Numbered from the stretch's first letter, positions 1 through 8,930 are shown. The stretch: DNA of 64,000 nt from DSVQ01 sp964484765 (GCA_964484765.1 CAZAGI010000002.1:62001-126000), one strand, 5' to 3'. The notes: generated by a model not told the origin, from the sequence alone. Numbers and translations: made by a program.

Positions 1-461
1 GGCATCTGCGACTCCTTCACGCTAAGAGAACGCACTCAGATCCTCCAAGTGCCTGATCGCATGACACAACCAGGATTTCACGGCCACGGAATTGTCAGCA
101 ACAAGGTGGGAAGCGAACGTACCGCCTTCGGATCAAGGTGGGAATCAGCCGACGCGGTGCGTCGACTCCCTTCCGAAAGAACGGTCTCCGTTCCGTCATT
201 CACATCGTGCGTACGGCAGCCCGCAAAGATGTCTCTGTCGAAAGTCCCTTCTCGATCCGCAGCGGCGACCCTGTTCGAGCCACCCTGCCGATTCTTTTCT
301 AATGCAGGCACATCAAATGGTCAAAAGAAAAGGGCTTCAATTTCGAAAATGACGGGAAATACTCTAGAATCCGCGAAGACCCGTTCATTTTCCAAAAGTC
401 GCTCCAGCTGCAGCAGTTTACGCAATCTCCCGAGCTTAGGCCGATTGACTCATAGAAAGCC
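1..461. other. Intergenic stretch without recognisable gene
   Basis: I see no gene here. The open frames that cross it have no recognisable domain and an unnatural composition rich in Ser and Arg. The 3' end of an upstream gene outside the window cannot be identified. The last bases before the M42 peptidase start contain no strong ribosome binding site. Confidence 0.5.
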
Positions 462-1529
462 ATGCCCCCGATGAATCCCGCTGAACGACAGTTCCTGACA
501 GACTTGCTCGAAGCCCCCAGTCCCTCCGGCTTTGAACGCCCCGTGCAAGATGTGGTCCGTCAGTTTGCCGCCAACTTTTCGTCGACGGTGCGGACCGACA
601 CGCATGGGAATGTCAGCGTGGCCGTTAACCCGCAGGGATCGCCGCGGATCATGCTGGCCGGGCATTGCGACCAGATAGGTCTGATCGTCAAGCATATTGA
701 CGACCGGGGTTTCCTCTGGGTCCACGCGATCGGCGGGTGGGACCCGCAAGTGTTGATCGGCCAGCGCGTGCAGGTCTGGACGACGAATGGTCCGGTGGCC
801 GGCGTCATTGCACGAAAACCCATTCACTTGCTGACGGCGGACGAACGGAAAGTCGTTCCTGAGATCAAGAACCTCTGGGTCGATATTGCGGTGAAAGACG
901 GTGACGAGGCGCGGTCACTCATTGGAATTGGCGATCCGGTCACCGTAGTCCTGGGTTGGGCCGAACTCCGCAACGGCTTTGCGATGGGAGCGGCGATGGA
1001 TAACAAAGTCGGTGTGTGGACCGTCATGACTGCCGCGCTCCGCGCCGCGCAACGAAATCCGCAGGCGGCAATTTACGCGGTCTCCACGGTGCAGGAAGAA
1101 ATTGGATTACGCGGGGTTCAGACCAGTGCCCACGCCATCGACCCGCAACTGGGAATTGTCGTGGATGTCACCCACGCGACCGATTGCCCGACGATTGATC
1201 AGAATCAATACGGCCAGGTGAAACTCGGCGAGGGACCGGTCCTCTATCGCGGACCGAATGTGAATCCAGTCGTGTTAACCCGTCTGCGGGGACTCGCGCA
1301 GACGGCGTCGATTCCCGTTCAGGTCAATGCACTTGCCACACCAGCGAGCAACGACGCGGCTCAACTGCAACTCAGCCGCAGCGGCGTCGCCGTCGGACTT
1401 GTCTGCATACCGAATCGCTACATGCACAGCCCGGTGGAAATGGTATCGCTCGCCGACCTCGACCGCGCCGCCGATCTCATCGCGGGATTCTGCGCGGACG
1501 TTTCATCCGCGGATGATTTCACGCCGTAA
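462..1529 (+). CDS. M42 family metallopeptidase (glutamyl aminopeptidase/endoglucanase-M type)
   Basis: Predicted cytoplasmic dinuclear-metal aminopeptidase of 355 residues, close to the usual M42 length. The metal-ligand motifs are all present in order: GHCDQIG (His68), AMDNKVG (Asp180), the catalytic pair in QEEIGLRG (Glu212/Glu213), VDVTHATD (Asp235) and YMHSP (His322). The N-terminal PSPSGFE motif is also typical of the family. Two ATGs, at 462 and 471, are both possible starts. M42 enzymes often form tetrahedral particles that degrade short peptides. Substrate preference cannot be read from sequence. It stands alone and converges on the oxidoreductase gene downstream. Confidence 0.93.
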   Translation: MPPMNPAERQFLTDLLEAPSPSGFERPVQDVVRQFAANFSSTVRTDTHGNVSVAVNPQGSPRIMLAGHCDQIGLIVKHIDDRGFLWVHAIGGWDPQVLIGQRVQVWTTNGPVAGVIARKPIHLLTADERKVVPEIKNLWVDIAVKDGDEARSLIGIGDPVTVVLGWAELRNGFAMGAAMDNKVGVWTVMTAALRAAQRNPQAAIYAVSTVQEEIGLRGVQTSAHAIDPQLGIVVDVTHATDCPTIDQNQYGQVKLGEGPVLYRGPNVNPVVLTRLRGLAQTASIPVQVNALATPASNDAAQLQLSRSGVAVGLVCIPNRYMHSPVEMVSLADLDRAADLIAGFCADVSSADDFTP

Positions 1530-1562
1530 TGACGTGGCCGGACTGCACCGAGTCGTGGCATC

Positions 1563-2633
1563 TCACGCGGCGGAACGCAGCGGAATGGTGTGTCGTTGCG
1601 GGGCAACGACGTTCTCCGTGTGGCCATGCCAATTGTGCTTATGCACGCTATGCAGAATCCACTCCGCGATCTGAATGGCTTCCAGCGCTTGATGGCCGTC
1701 GACGTGCGGTCGCAGTTTGGTGCGAACGCAGTTCGCGAACGATGCCAGTTCGGCAGTCAGCGCGTCGCCTGGGGGAACCGCGATCGATTCCGTCGGCAGA
1801 AATTCACTGAACACGCGGGCTTTCAGGGCTTCGATGTCGGCCCCCGGCTGGCGTAATAACTCGACCGGCGATGGACCCGACAGCAGCGACGCCGACGGGG
1901 CCGTCCGGGTTACGGTCCGTTGCTGCAGATCGATCGTCACCTGACCGCGATGCGACCAGACTTGCATCGTGCGACGGACTTCCGGATTCACACGGCTGGC
2001 CGACAGATCGGCAATGCAGCCGTTTTCGAACGTCAACCGGGCTTGCACGGCGTCCTCATGCGGCCCCATCAGTGTGACACCGAAGGCCTCGACATCGCGG
2101 ACCGGGCACCTGACCAGTGAAACAATGAGATCGATGTCATGCACCATCATGTCGAGCACGACGCCGATGTCGGTCGAGCGGAACGTGAACGGGCTGAAGC
2201 GTTCAGTCCGAATGTATTTGGGTGCGAGGCAATCCGGGCGGGCGGCTTCAAACGCCGGGTTGAACCGCTCGACATGCCCGACTTGCAACGTGACTTGATG
2301 GCGCTCGGCGAGATCGACCAGTTTCCGGGCGGTAGCCACGCATTCGGCGAGCGGCTTCTCGACGAACACGGGAATTCCGCGCGACAGGAAATCACCGGCA
2401 ACGTCTCCGTGAGCCAACGTGGGGACCACGATGGAAACGGCATCAACATCGTGGAAGATTTCGCGGTAATCCGACACCCAGCGCGTGTTGTGCTTCGCGG
2501 CTTCCTGTTGACCGCGTTCGGGCTGCGAATCGACGACCGCCATCAATTCCACGCGTTTCATCGACTTCAAAATCCGTGCGTGGTGACGCCCCAGCGCTCC
2601 GACGCCGATCACTGCCATGCGAACGCGACTCAT
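1563..2633 (-). CDS. Gfo/Idh/MocA family NAD(P)-dependent oxidoreductase next to lpxA
   Basis: 356-residue oxidoreductase with an N-terminal Rossmann dinucleotide-binding motif (VIGVGALGRHHA), the family EKP signature (VFVEKPLAE), the substrate-domain GHVERFNPAF segment and the catalytic MVHDID motif. Its ATG overlaps the stop of lpxA (ATGA), so the two are translationally coupled. This placement suggests a role in sugar-nucleotide or lipid A precursor metabolism. Known relatives beside lpxA in other bacteria include GnnA, which oxidises the 3-OH of UDP-GlcNAc before GnnB transamination. No GnnB-like aminotransferase is seen in the window, so that function is only a hypothesis. Confidence 0.88.
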   Translation of the reverse strand: MSRVRMAVIGVGALGRHHARILKSMKRVELMAVVDSQPERGQQEAAKHNTRWVSDYREIFHDVDAVSIVVPTLAHGDVAGDFLSRGIPVFVEKPLAECVATARKLVDLAERHQVTLQVGHVERFNPAFEAARPDCLAPKYIRTERFSPFTFRSTDIGVVLDMMVHDIDLIVSLVRCPVRDVEAFGVTLMGPHEDAVQARLTFENGCIADLSASRVNPEVRRTMQVWSHRGQVTIDLQQRTVTRTAPSASLLSGPSPVELLRQPGADIEALKARVFSEFLPTESIAVPPGDALTAELASFANCVRTKLRPHVDGHQALEAIQIAEWILHSVHKHNWHGHTENVVAPQRHTIPLRSAA

Positions 2634-3478
2634 GCTGCTCTCCGTTGTGGTTCGGTCGTGGCCGGAGCGGAGCGTAGGATCTCCCGCGCGCGGCCGTTCT
2701 TACCCCGTCCCGAGGCCTCCACAAAATCCAGGAGCGTGTGGACTTCCTGAGGCAGACTGCCGGGGTGACGTTCGGCAAAAATCTCGCGGACTTCGCTCAA
2801 GCGCCGATGTTCGCGGTACAACATCCGGAACGCCTGGCGAATGACGTGAATGCTTTCTTCCGCCACACCGCGGCGACGCAAGCCCACGAGATTCACGGTC
2901 ACAATCTCGGGATTGTCGCTCCCGGCGGAAAGCATGTAGGGCGGTACGTCTTGCGGTACGCGACAGCCGCCGCTGACGAATGCCAGCGTGCCGACGGTCG
3001 CGAAGTGATGTACGACAGAATTGCCGGAGATGATGGCGTAATCCTGCACGTGTGAATGACCGCCGAGCAGCACGCCGTTGCACAGAATCGCGTTGTTCTG
3101 CACACAGCAGTTGTGGGCCACGTGGGCGTTGGCCATGAGGAAATTGTTCGTGCCGATGCGCGTGATACCGTCTTCTTTGTCGGCCCCGCGGTTGACAGTG
3201 ACACCTTCCCGAAAGGTGTTGCCATCGCCAATGGTCACTTCGGTTGCCGCGCCGAAGTAACTGATATCCTGTGGTTCCGCACCAATGACGCAGCCGGGCC
3301 AGAACTGATTTCGCTGGCCCACCGTAGTCTGACCGACGATGGTCACGTGGCTGAGCAGTTTGCAACCGCGGCCCAGCGTGACAGCGGGTCCGATCACGCA
3401 AAACGGCCCGACTTCAACATCGTCGGCGAGTTGGGCGTCGGGGTGCACGTCGGAGAGCGGTGAGATTCGATTCGGCAT
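2630..3478 (-). CDS. lpxA: Acyl-ACP--UDP-N-acetylglucosamine O-acyltransferase (LpxA)
   Basis: First enzyme of lipid A synthesis: transfers a 3-hydroxyacyl chain from ACP to the 3-position of UDP-GlcNAc in the cytoplasm. The protein shows the left-handed beta-helix hexapeptide pattern over residues 1-190, the catalytic histidine in NAHVAHNC (His122 from the chosen start), the GAEPQD signature, and a C-terminal helical domain with GLRRRG. I chose the ATG at 3478, which starts MPNRISP. The frame is open to 3526 but the additional 16 residues do not fit the family. It lies between lpxC and the coupled oxidoreductase gene, all on the same strand. Confidence 0.95.
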   Translation of the reverse strand: MPNRISPLSDVHPDAQLADDVEVGPFCVIGPAVTLGRGCKLLSHVTIVGQTTVGQRNQFWPGCVIGAEPQDISYFGAATEVTIGDGNTFREGVTVNRGADKEDGITRIGTNNFLMANAHVAHNCCVQNNAILCNGVLLGGHSHVQDYAIISGNSVVHHFATVGTLAFVSGGCRVPQDVPPYMLSAGSDNPEIVTVNLVGLRRRGVAEESIHVIRQAFRMLYREHRRLSEVREIFAERHPGSLPQEVHTLLDFVEASGRGKNGRAREILRSAPATTEPQRRAA

Positions 3479-3556
3479 GCTCAGTCGTCCCTGGCTCTTT
3501 GGCAGGTGATTCCACCGGAGTAGCACTTCCGGGTGAGTGTCGGAATCGGCGCGCCA

Positions 3557-4447
3557 TCAAGCCGCGTGACGCTCCTCGTCCGTAGGGGTCTCGGAGCCAC
3601 GATGCGCAGCGGCAACTTGGCGACAAATGGCGTGATTCAACGCATGTCCAGAACGATACGCCCGGAAGTGCCCGTGGAGATCGCAACCGAGAAGCGCGAA
3701 GTCGCCAATACAATCCAGGATCTTGTGCCGTACGCATTCATCCCATGCGCGCAGCTCGTTGTCGATGGGGCCGTTCGCGCCGAAAATCAGCAGATCGCGC
3801 GGCGTGATCCGTGCTCCGTAACCTTGAGCTTTGAGCGCAACGGCTTCGGATTCAAGAATGAAGGTTCGTGCAAATGAGAAATTCGTGACGAACAATTCGG
3901 GAGAAAACTCGAACGTGAGGAGCTGGGGACGGATGGGTGAACGCGGGCCATAATCCAGCTCGAATGTGATCACCAGCGTGCGGCGGGGAACAGGCGCTGC
4001 GGAGATTTCTCCGTGGTCGCGCTCACCCGTCACCCGGCATTCGTGCTGCATCACAAGCAGCGGCCGTTCGGCAGATTGAATCTCGATGCCGGCATCGAGC
4101 AGTGCCCGCACGCAGTACAGACTGCTGCCATCCCCGCCGGGTGGTTCGGGACCATCAAGCTGGACGAGACAGTTGTCAATTTGTAATCCGGCGAGGGCCG
4201 CCATCACATGCTCGGTCATCTCGACCGTGGCGTTGCCGCGGGAGATCGCCGTGCGGCGCTGCCGGGGAACGACGAAATCGAGCGTCGCAGGAATTGGCTC
4301 GGTGCCGGGCAGATCGAGTCGCTGGAAAGTGATGCCGGTGTTTTCCGGAGCGGGGTGAAAGTGGAGTGTGATATCGGCTCCGGTGAGGAAGCCCATACCG
4401 GAGACCGTGGCCGAGCGGGCGATGGTTTGTTGCTTGCGCAGGGTCAT
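3557..4447 (-). CDS. lpxC: UDP-3-O-acyl-N-acetylglucosamine deacetylase (LpxC)
   Basis: Zinc-dependent deacetylase that commits UDP-GlcNAc to lipid A. From the ATG at 4447 (MTLRKQQT, 296 residues) the E. coli-like catalytic residues are all present: Glu79/His80 in MTEHVMAAL, His241 and Asp245 in VRHKILDCIGD, and His268 in RSGHALN. The GMGFLTG and PAPENTGI segments match the N-terminus of the family. The frame is open upstream to 4540 but those residues are not conserved. Many planctomycetes and Bacteroidetes have LpxC fused to FabZ, but here it is LpxC alone. It is followed by lpxA after about 80 nt. Confidence 0.95.
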   Translation of the reverse strand: MTLRKQQTIARSATVSGMGFLTGADITLHFHPAPENTGITFQRLDLPGTEPIPATLDFVVPRQRRTAISRGNATVEMTEHVMAALAGLQIDNCLVQLDGPEPPGGDGSSLYCVRALLDAGIEIQSAERPLLVMQHECRVTGERDHGEISAAPVPRRTLVITFELDYGPRSPIRPQLLTFEFSPELFVTNFSFARTFILESEAVALKAQGYGARITPRDLLIFGANGPIDNELRAWDECVRHKILDCIGDFALLGCDLHGHFRAYRSGHALNHAICRQVAAAHRGSETPTDEERHAA

Positions 4448-4565
4448 CACGAAGCATCCGCCATCGGAAAAAGCTGCGGTGAGGCGAGAGAATGCGATCG
4501 ACCCCGGCCAACCAGGCGGCCGGGGTCGAAGCCGCGACAAGTCTTGTCAGCACCGACCCAACGCG

Positions 4566-5261
4566 TTAGCGCGGGCTGTTGGTGCGGGGAGTCGCGGTGC
4601 CCGGATTCGCCGCGGGAGGCGTCCGGGGTGCCGCTGTACCAGCTTGCTTCGCATACATCTTGTTGAGGTAATCGGTCACCGACAGGGTGATGTCGTCTTC
4701 TTCGCGATGGTACACCACCTGGCGGTTCATGCCTTCAATCAACTTCTGCGGCTGATCGGTGTCGAGTTCTTCACGATTGAAGCGAATGACGAGCGTGTAC
4801 TTGTAGTACGTCGCGTACTTCGCCACGGCTTCCGAGGCTTCGGTGTAGATCTGGTGATAGATTTGCGATTCCTGCTTGAGGAAATCGCGCTGGGCCGCCC
4901 GACGGAACGCTTCGAATTCGGCCGAAGCCTTCGCGAGCTTCTGTTCGGTCGTCGTGTAATCCGGGCTGCCTTCGTTGAGCGCCTTCAGGGTCTTCTGCAG
5001 GCTTTGCACGGCTTCGGCCCGGCCTTTGGCTTCCGTTTCGCTTTCCTGAATTTTTTCCTTCAGGTCTTCGCGGAGCACTTCGAACTTCTTGTAGTTTTTG
5101 AAGACGTAGGCCATATCGACCAGCGCCACTTTGTGCGGGGCGGTGGAGGCCGCCGGAGCAGCTCCTTCCGTCGGCTTCGCTTGTCCCCAGGCATTCCCGG
5201 AGAGCGACAGCACGCTCGACAACACGGCGACAACCGACGCCGACAGCAACATCTTATTCAC
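4566..5261 (-). CDS. OmpH/Skp family periplasmic chaperone
   Basis: Secreted protein with an N-terminal signal segment (MLLSASVVAVLSSVLSLSG, Ala-rich cleavage region near GNAWGQA), the OmpH start pattern VALVDMAYVFKNYKKF, then a long charged coiled coil from about residue 60 to 150, as in Skp, whose tentacle-like helices hold unfolded outer-membrane proteins. The C-terminus is Pro/Thr-rich, an extension not found in E. coli Skp. The start is probably the GTG at 5261: an AAGGAG sequence lies 10 nt before it, too far from the ATG at 5252. It lies upstream of lpxC on the same strand, an outer-membrane biogenesis neighbourhood. Confidence 0.85.
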   Translation of the reverse strand: MNKMLLSASVVAVLSSVLSLSGNAWGQAKPTEGAAPAASTAPHKVALVDMAYVFKNYKKFEVLREDLKEKIQESETEAKGRAEAVQSLQKTLKALNEGSPDYTTTEQKLAKASAEFEAFRRAAQRDFLKQESQIYHQIYTEASEAVAKYATYYKYTLVIRFNREELDTDQPQKLIEGMNRQVVYHREEDDITLSVTDYLNKMYAKQAGTAAPRTPPAANPGTATPRTNSPR

Positions 5262-5595
5262 GGCTGAAGCACTCCTTTGCAGGGCCGAACAGGCAGGGGA
5301 AACAGTTTGTTCGATTCGTTCCACGGTGAGGCAACGGGTTCCATCCCGTCACCGCTCACGCGGGATTGTCTCTGTGTCCGAGGCAGGCACTGTTCCACAA
5401 CAACGTCACAGAACGGCACCGTCTTCGACAGTCGACAAGGCGGTCGGTATTTTCCACACATCAGACATTGCGTCAAGACGAGCTGTTGCGTGGAGGGCAC
5501 CCGTCGGCGTCAAATCCCCTGGTTGGGGCTGATTCCGGCAAAAACCGCCACCGCATTTCCCGACGGCTGCGGAGGGTGGCCTCCACCGTGAGCGT
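5262..5595. other. Intergenic stretch upstream of the OmpH/Skp gene
   Basis: No gene is supported here. It contains the ribosome binding site (AAGGAG, near 5272-5277 on the minus strand) of the OmpH/Skp gene and presumably its promoter. I could not assign -35 and -10 boxes with confidence. Confidence 0.4.
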
Positions 5596-6093
5596 TCACG
5601 GGGCGCTCGAGTTGTCACCGGCGTGCCAAACATCGCGATTCAACTGCAGAAACTCTTCCGCCCACCGGTAACGCGAGAGTAAGCCGCTTACATCACGACC
5701 GAGAATCCGTAGCGCAGCATACACCGCTTCAATCGTCGCTAACCCGCCCGCAGGATCGACCCGGACCTTTGACGATCGCGGGTAAGCCGTCTGCAACGGT
5801 GGCAAGCGACGCATGGGGACGCCGTCGACCCGGGGAGCCATTCGATCGACCAATTTCCACGTGCCATCCAGAACAAGGAGTCCCTGATTCGCATCGGCCG
5901 ACGACAACACCGGTCCTTCCATGGCCAGGCGAACGTACCCCGACAGGTCGTCCGGGTGACGGCGTCCCCGATAAAAGGCAAATCGCGGATCACCGCGCAA
6001 CCACGCCACGGTGCATTTCGCCAGGCGTTCTTTCGGGTGCATAATAATCACAGTTGGTGGGGGGCCGGGCATGAAATCGACCTGCTGCAGCAC
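5596..6093 (-). CDS. DTW/Tsr3-like (TDD superfamily) protein, putative RNA aminocarboxypropyltransferase
   Basis: 165-residue protein with three features of the DTW/Tsr3 superfamily of SAM-dependent 3-amino-3-carboxypropyl transferases: an N-terminal VIIMHPKERLAKCT segment, the LLVLDGTWKLVDRM motif (the DTW position) and RRLPPLQTAYPRSSK followed by a GLATIEAVYAAL helix. Members modify rRNA (Tsr3) or tRNA U47 (TapT/DTWD). The protein is short and lacks the N-terminal Cys cluster of TapT, so it looks closer to Tsr3. The substrate is unknown. The start at 6093 is the longest option. It is transcribed divergently from the zinc-ribbon protein gene. Confidence 0.65.
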   Translation of the reverse strand: MLQQVDFMPGPPPTVIIMHPKERLAKCTVAWLRGDPRFAFYRGRRHPDDLSGYVRLAMEGPVLSSADANQGLLVLDGTWKLVDRMAPRVDGVPMRRLPPLQTAYPRSSKVRVDPAGGLATIEAVYAALRILGRDVSGLLSRYRWAEEFLQLNRDVWHAGDNSSAP

Positions 6094-6206
6094 AAGGTGG
6101 TGTAAGGATTAGAGTAGCGATTCTTTGCGGATTGGACGACAATCTCGCAGCATTCGTGCTGCTGAATTCGCCGACGAACCACTCACTGCGGTCAAGCCTT
6201 TCTCCG

Positions 6207-6812
6207 ATGCGCGTTGTGTTGTGTCATCACTGCTGGACATGGGTTTTCCCCAACGGGATTGCCTGTCCGGAATGCATGCATGTGATCGCACTCGATGATC
6301 CCGATCCGCCGATCGACGACTTCAACACGCAACTTGGCACACCAGCGGTCCGCCTGGGAGCCGTCGAGTGGAAACGCCCCAAACTGCCCGCGCGCGGCGA
6401 ACTCTGGGGGACATCGACCGGTCTGATCTACTGGCCGTTCCTGGTCGACTTGCCGAACGGTTCGATTGTTCCGTGGGAAAGCCCGTCGCCACCCGAACAT
6501 CACTGGTCGGTGCTGTCATTGTGGCGGCGGACGGAGATGGACCATACACCAGTGGCAGAAGAACCGTCGTGGCGAATGTTCCCCACAACGTCAGCAGAGT
6601 TGGGTGAGAGTTTTCTCAACGCGCCCGGTGCGGCATTTTTGTCGCGCGAAAAACTGGCACGCATTCAATGCCGCGGCCGTTACTGGACAATTCACCGCAC
6701 GGTGGGCCGCGCCGTGCGATTCGCCACCATTTCGGCGTCCACGGCGTGGAAACCGGCCTGGCAGACATTTCTGCGGCAAGATGCGTGGCGGCACCTTGCC
6801 GCGGGCTGGTAA
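6207..6812 (+). CDS. Hypothetical protein with N-terminal zinc-ribbon
   Basis: Unrecognised protein. From the ATG at 6207 it begins MRVVLCHHCWTWVFP and continues to IACPECMHVIAL, so two CxxC pairs form a likely zinc ribbon within the first 30 residues. The rest is Trp-rich without a known domain or membrane segment. An upstream in-frame start at 6132 adds 25 residues that overlap the divergent promoter region and look non-coding. It converges with pyruvate kinase and the intergenic space is only 21 nt. It is probably a lineage-specific protein, and the function cannot be inferred. Confidence 0.6.
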   Translation: MRVVLCHHCWTWVFPNGIACPECMHVIALDDPDPPIDDFNTQLGTPAVRLGAVEWKRPKLPARGELWGTSTGLIYWPFLVDLPNGSIVPWESPSPPEHHWSVLSLWRRTEMDHTPVAEEPSWRMFPTTSAELGESFLNAPGAAFLSREKLARIQCRGRYWTIHRTVGRAVRFATISASTAWKPAWQTFLRQDAWRHLAAGW

Positions 6813-6833
6813 AGCGTGAGCCGCCGATCAACG

Positions 6834-8318
6834 TCAGGAAACCACATGGGCAAGGAGCATGTCATGCCACTCCTGAGCCCAGTTGCTGTTGCCGACCAGT
6901 ACCAGTTTGCTCCCGCTTTCCAGAAGATTCAGCTCTTTGCCTCGACGTTCGACATACGCCAGAAGCTCGCTGGGCGGGAGTGCCACGGCTCGGGTTTCCT
7001 CGGGCAGAACGCCCCAGCAGAGCGTCAACCGCCGGGCAATCTCCGGGCGTTCGGTGAGCGCTAAAATCGGGACGGCAAGCCGCTGGCGTGACAACGACAT
7101 CGCCGTTTTCCCACCGCGCGTGGCGACGGCAATCAGGTCGGCTCCCAGCTTTGCCGCAGCGGTCCCGGCTCCCGCGGTAATCGCTTCCGTGATGACGGTG
7201 GCGCGACTACGCGATCCGGGATATAAATCCGGCCCGTGTCGCGATTCCAGCAACCGTTCGGCATCCTGGGCGATGCGGCTCATCATGGAAACCGTGGCCA
7301 CCGGGTGGTCGCCGATCGCTGTTTCACCAGACAGCATCACCGCGTCGGTCCCGTCCAGAATCGCGTTGGCCACATCGCTCACTTCGGCGCGCGTCGGCAG
7401 TTCGTTCTTTTGCATGCTGTCGAGCATTTGCGTCGCAGTGATCACCGGCAGCCGCCGTTCATTGCACAGACGGATGATCCGCTTCTGCATGGTGGGAACA
7501 CGGGTGATATCCGCTTCGACGCCCAAATCACCGCGGGCCACCATCACCGCGTCGGTCTCGTCCAGGATGTTTTCGAGATCGGCGATGGCTTCCGTTTTTT
7601 CGATCTTGGCGACAACCCACGGCGGAGTTTTGGTGCCATGCTCGGCGATGAGTTTGCGGAGATGACGGATGTCGGCGCTGTTCCGCACAAAGCTCAATCC
7701 GATGAAATCCACCTGGTGGTCGAGCGCCCAATTCAAGTCCGCCTGGTCTTTTTCGGTGATGGCCGGCGTGCTGAGCGCCACGCCCGGAAGATTGACGCCC
7801 TGACGGCTGCGGATCAACCCCGGTTGTTCCACCAGGCACACCGCCTCGCCGATTTTGACATCGGTAGAAACCACGCGCATCGACACGCTGCCGTCCGCGA
7901 GCAGGACGCGGTCGCCGGGTTTCAAATCGTCGATCAATGGTTCGTAGGTGCAGGTCAAGTGCTCGGGATGATCCGGCTGCGCCTGCCGTACGAACTTCAT
8001 CTCGGTGTTGAAACGACAGCGCACGCCATCCGGGGGGAGTTCACCCAGGCGGATTTTCGGCCCGGAAAGGTCGCCGAGGATGCCAATCGGACGGTTCGCT
8101 TCCGCGGCCGCGTTTCGAATGGCATCGACGAGTTTGGCGTACCACTCGTAAGCACCGTGAGCGAAATTGAGCCGGAAGATATCCACGCCGGCGCGAAGCA
8201 GTTCCCGCAAACGCTCTGGCGACTCAGACGCTGGTCCCAAGGTCGCAACGATTTTCGTTTTTACGAGCGGTCCTTCGGCGTAGCGCTTCGTCAGCCGGTC
8301 GGCAGTCTCCATAACCAT
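6834..8318 (-). CDS. pyk: Pyruvate kinase
   Basis: Catalyses phosphoenolpyruvate + ADP to pyruvate + ATP at the end of glycolysis. 494 residues with the expected order: KTKIVATLGPAS, the PEP/K+ region IFRLNFAHG (most enzymes have NFSHG), the B domain (GDLSGPKIRLG onward), the catalytic lysine region WVVAKIEKTEAI, the Mg-binding MVARGDLGVE, ATQMLDSM and the C-terminal allosteric domain ending LVLVGNSNWAQEWHDM. Ser to Ala in the NF(S/A)HG motif is a conservative variant. Two ATGs (8318, 8312) are possible starts. It stands alone on the minus strand, 34 nt before the DsbD-alpha-like gene region. Confidence 0.96.
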   Translation of the reverse strand: MVMETADRLTKRYAEGPLVKTKIVATLGPASESPERLRELLRAGVDIFRLNFAHGAYEWYAKLVDAIRNAAAEANRPIGILGDLSGPKIRLGELPPDGVRCRFNTEMKFVRQAQPDHPEHLTCTYEPLIDDLKPGDRVLLADGSVSMRVVSTDVKIGEAVCLVEQPGLIRSRQGVNLPGVALSTPAITEKDQADLNWALDHQVDFIGLSFVRNSADIRHLRKLIAEHGTKTPPWVVAKIEKTEAIADLENILDETDAVMVARGDLGVEADITRVPTMQKRIIRLCNERRLPVITATQMLDSMQKNELPTRAEVSDVANAILDGTDAVMLSGETAIGDHPVATVSMMSRIAQDAERLLESRHGPDLYPGSRSRATVITEAITAGAGTAAAKLGADLIAVATRGGKTAMSLSRQRLAVPILALTERPEIARRLTLCWGVLPEETRAVALPPSELLAYVERRGKELNLLESGSKLVLVGNSNWAQEWHDMLLAHVVS

Positions 8319-8351
8319 CCCTGCAATTGACGGCTCGAGCGCTCTTTGAGC

Positions 8352-8930
8352 CTAGGTTTTCGGCGGTGCGAACAATTCCTTGTTGATCTGTTTCACCGGC
8401 TCACCGGATTTGGCGACCGGCAATTTGCCCGCCAGTTTCACGGTGGTGGGAATGCGGCAGATCTTGTCGTTGCACGCCTGGTAATGAACGATGATTTCCA
8501 TTTCTTCGTTCATCCCCCCGATCTCGGCAGGGATTTCCAGTTGTCCGCGAATATCGACTTTGCCGTCATAGACCAGTTGCACGGCTCCTTCTTCGGGCAT
8601 GAACTTCTTACCGGTAGGGTATTTCACCTGCACCAGCTTGGTACCGTTCTTGCCTTTCCATTCGACTTTGGTGGGGTATCCCTCGTCGTTTAGCGGGGGG
8701 TTGGCACCGATGTGCCACTCTGGCTGGATGGTGAGGCGAATCAGAATCTGACATTTCTCGCCCGCGGGCAGGCGATCCACCGAGAGATGGGCCTCGGCTT
8801 TGATCAGTTCCTTTTCATTCGGCTTTCCCTCGGCCCAAATCAGGCTCAGAGGTGCCAGCAGAACAGCAATTCCCATCCAACGCCCGATCAGCGCGTATCG
8901 GGTGTCAATTCTCAGAAGCTGGGCGAACAT
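8352..8930 (-). CDS. Secreted DsbD N-terminal (alpha) domain-like protein
   Basis: 192-residue protein. An N-terminal hydrophobic segment (ALIGRWMGIAVLLAPLSLIWA) acts as a signal peptide, followed by one immunoglobulin-like domain resembling the periplasmic alpha domain of DsbD. The diagnostic thiol pair is in HYQACNDKICRIP (C-x-D-K-x-C arrangement). The transmembrane and thioredoxin-like domains of full-length DsbD are missing, so this protein would need a separate thiol partner. The ATG at 8930 has an AGGA just upstream. The longer frame to 9092 gives a low-complexity N-terminus without family support. A role in periplasmic thiol reduction is likely but unproven. Confidence 0.75.
   Translation of the reverse strand: MFAQLLRIDTRYALIGRWMGIAVLLAPLSLIWAEGKPNEKELIKAEAHLSVDRLPAGEKCQILIRLTIQPEWHIGANPPLNDEGYPTKVEWKGKNGTKLVQVKYPTGKKFMPEEGAVQLVYDGKVDIRGQLEIPAEIGGMNEEMEIIVHYQACNDKICRIPTTVKLAGKLPVAKSGEPVKQINKELFAPPKT

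Noticed and set aside
49..474. Open frame at the start of the window on the plus strand
   Set aside because: It overlaps the M42 gene start, shows a Ser/Arg-rich random composition and no RBS or domain.
7236..8330. Plus-strand open frame opposite pyruvate kinase
   Set aside because: Pyruvate kinase is intact on the minus strand. The antisense frame has no start context or domain.
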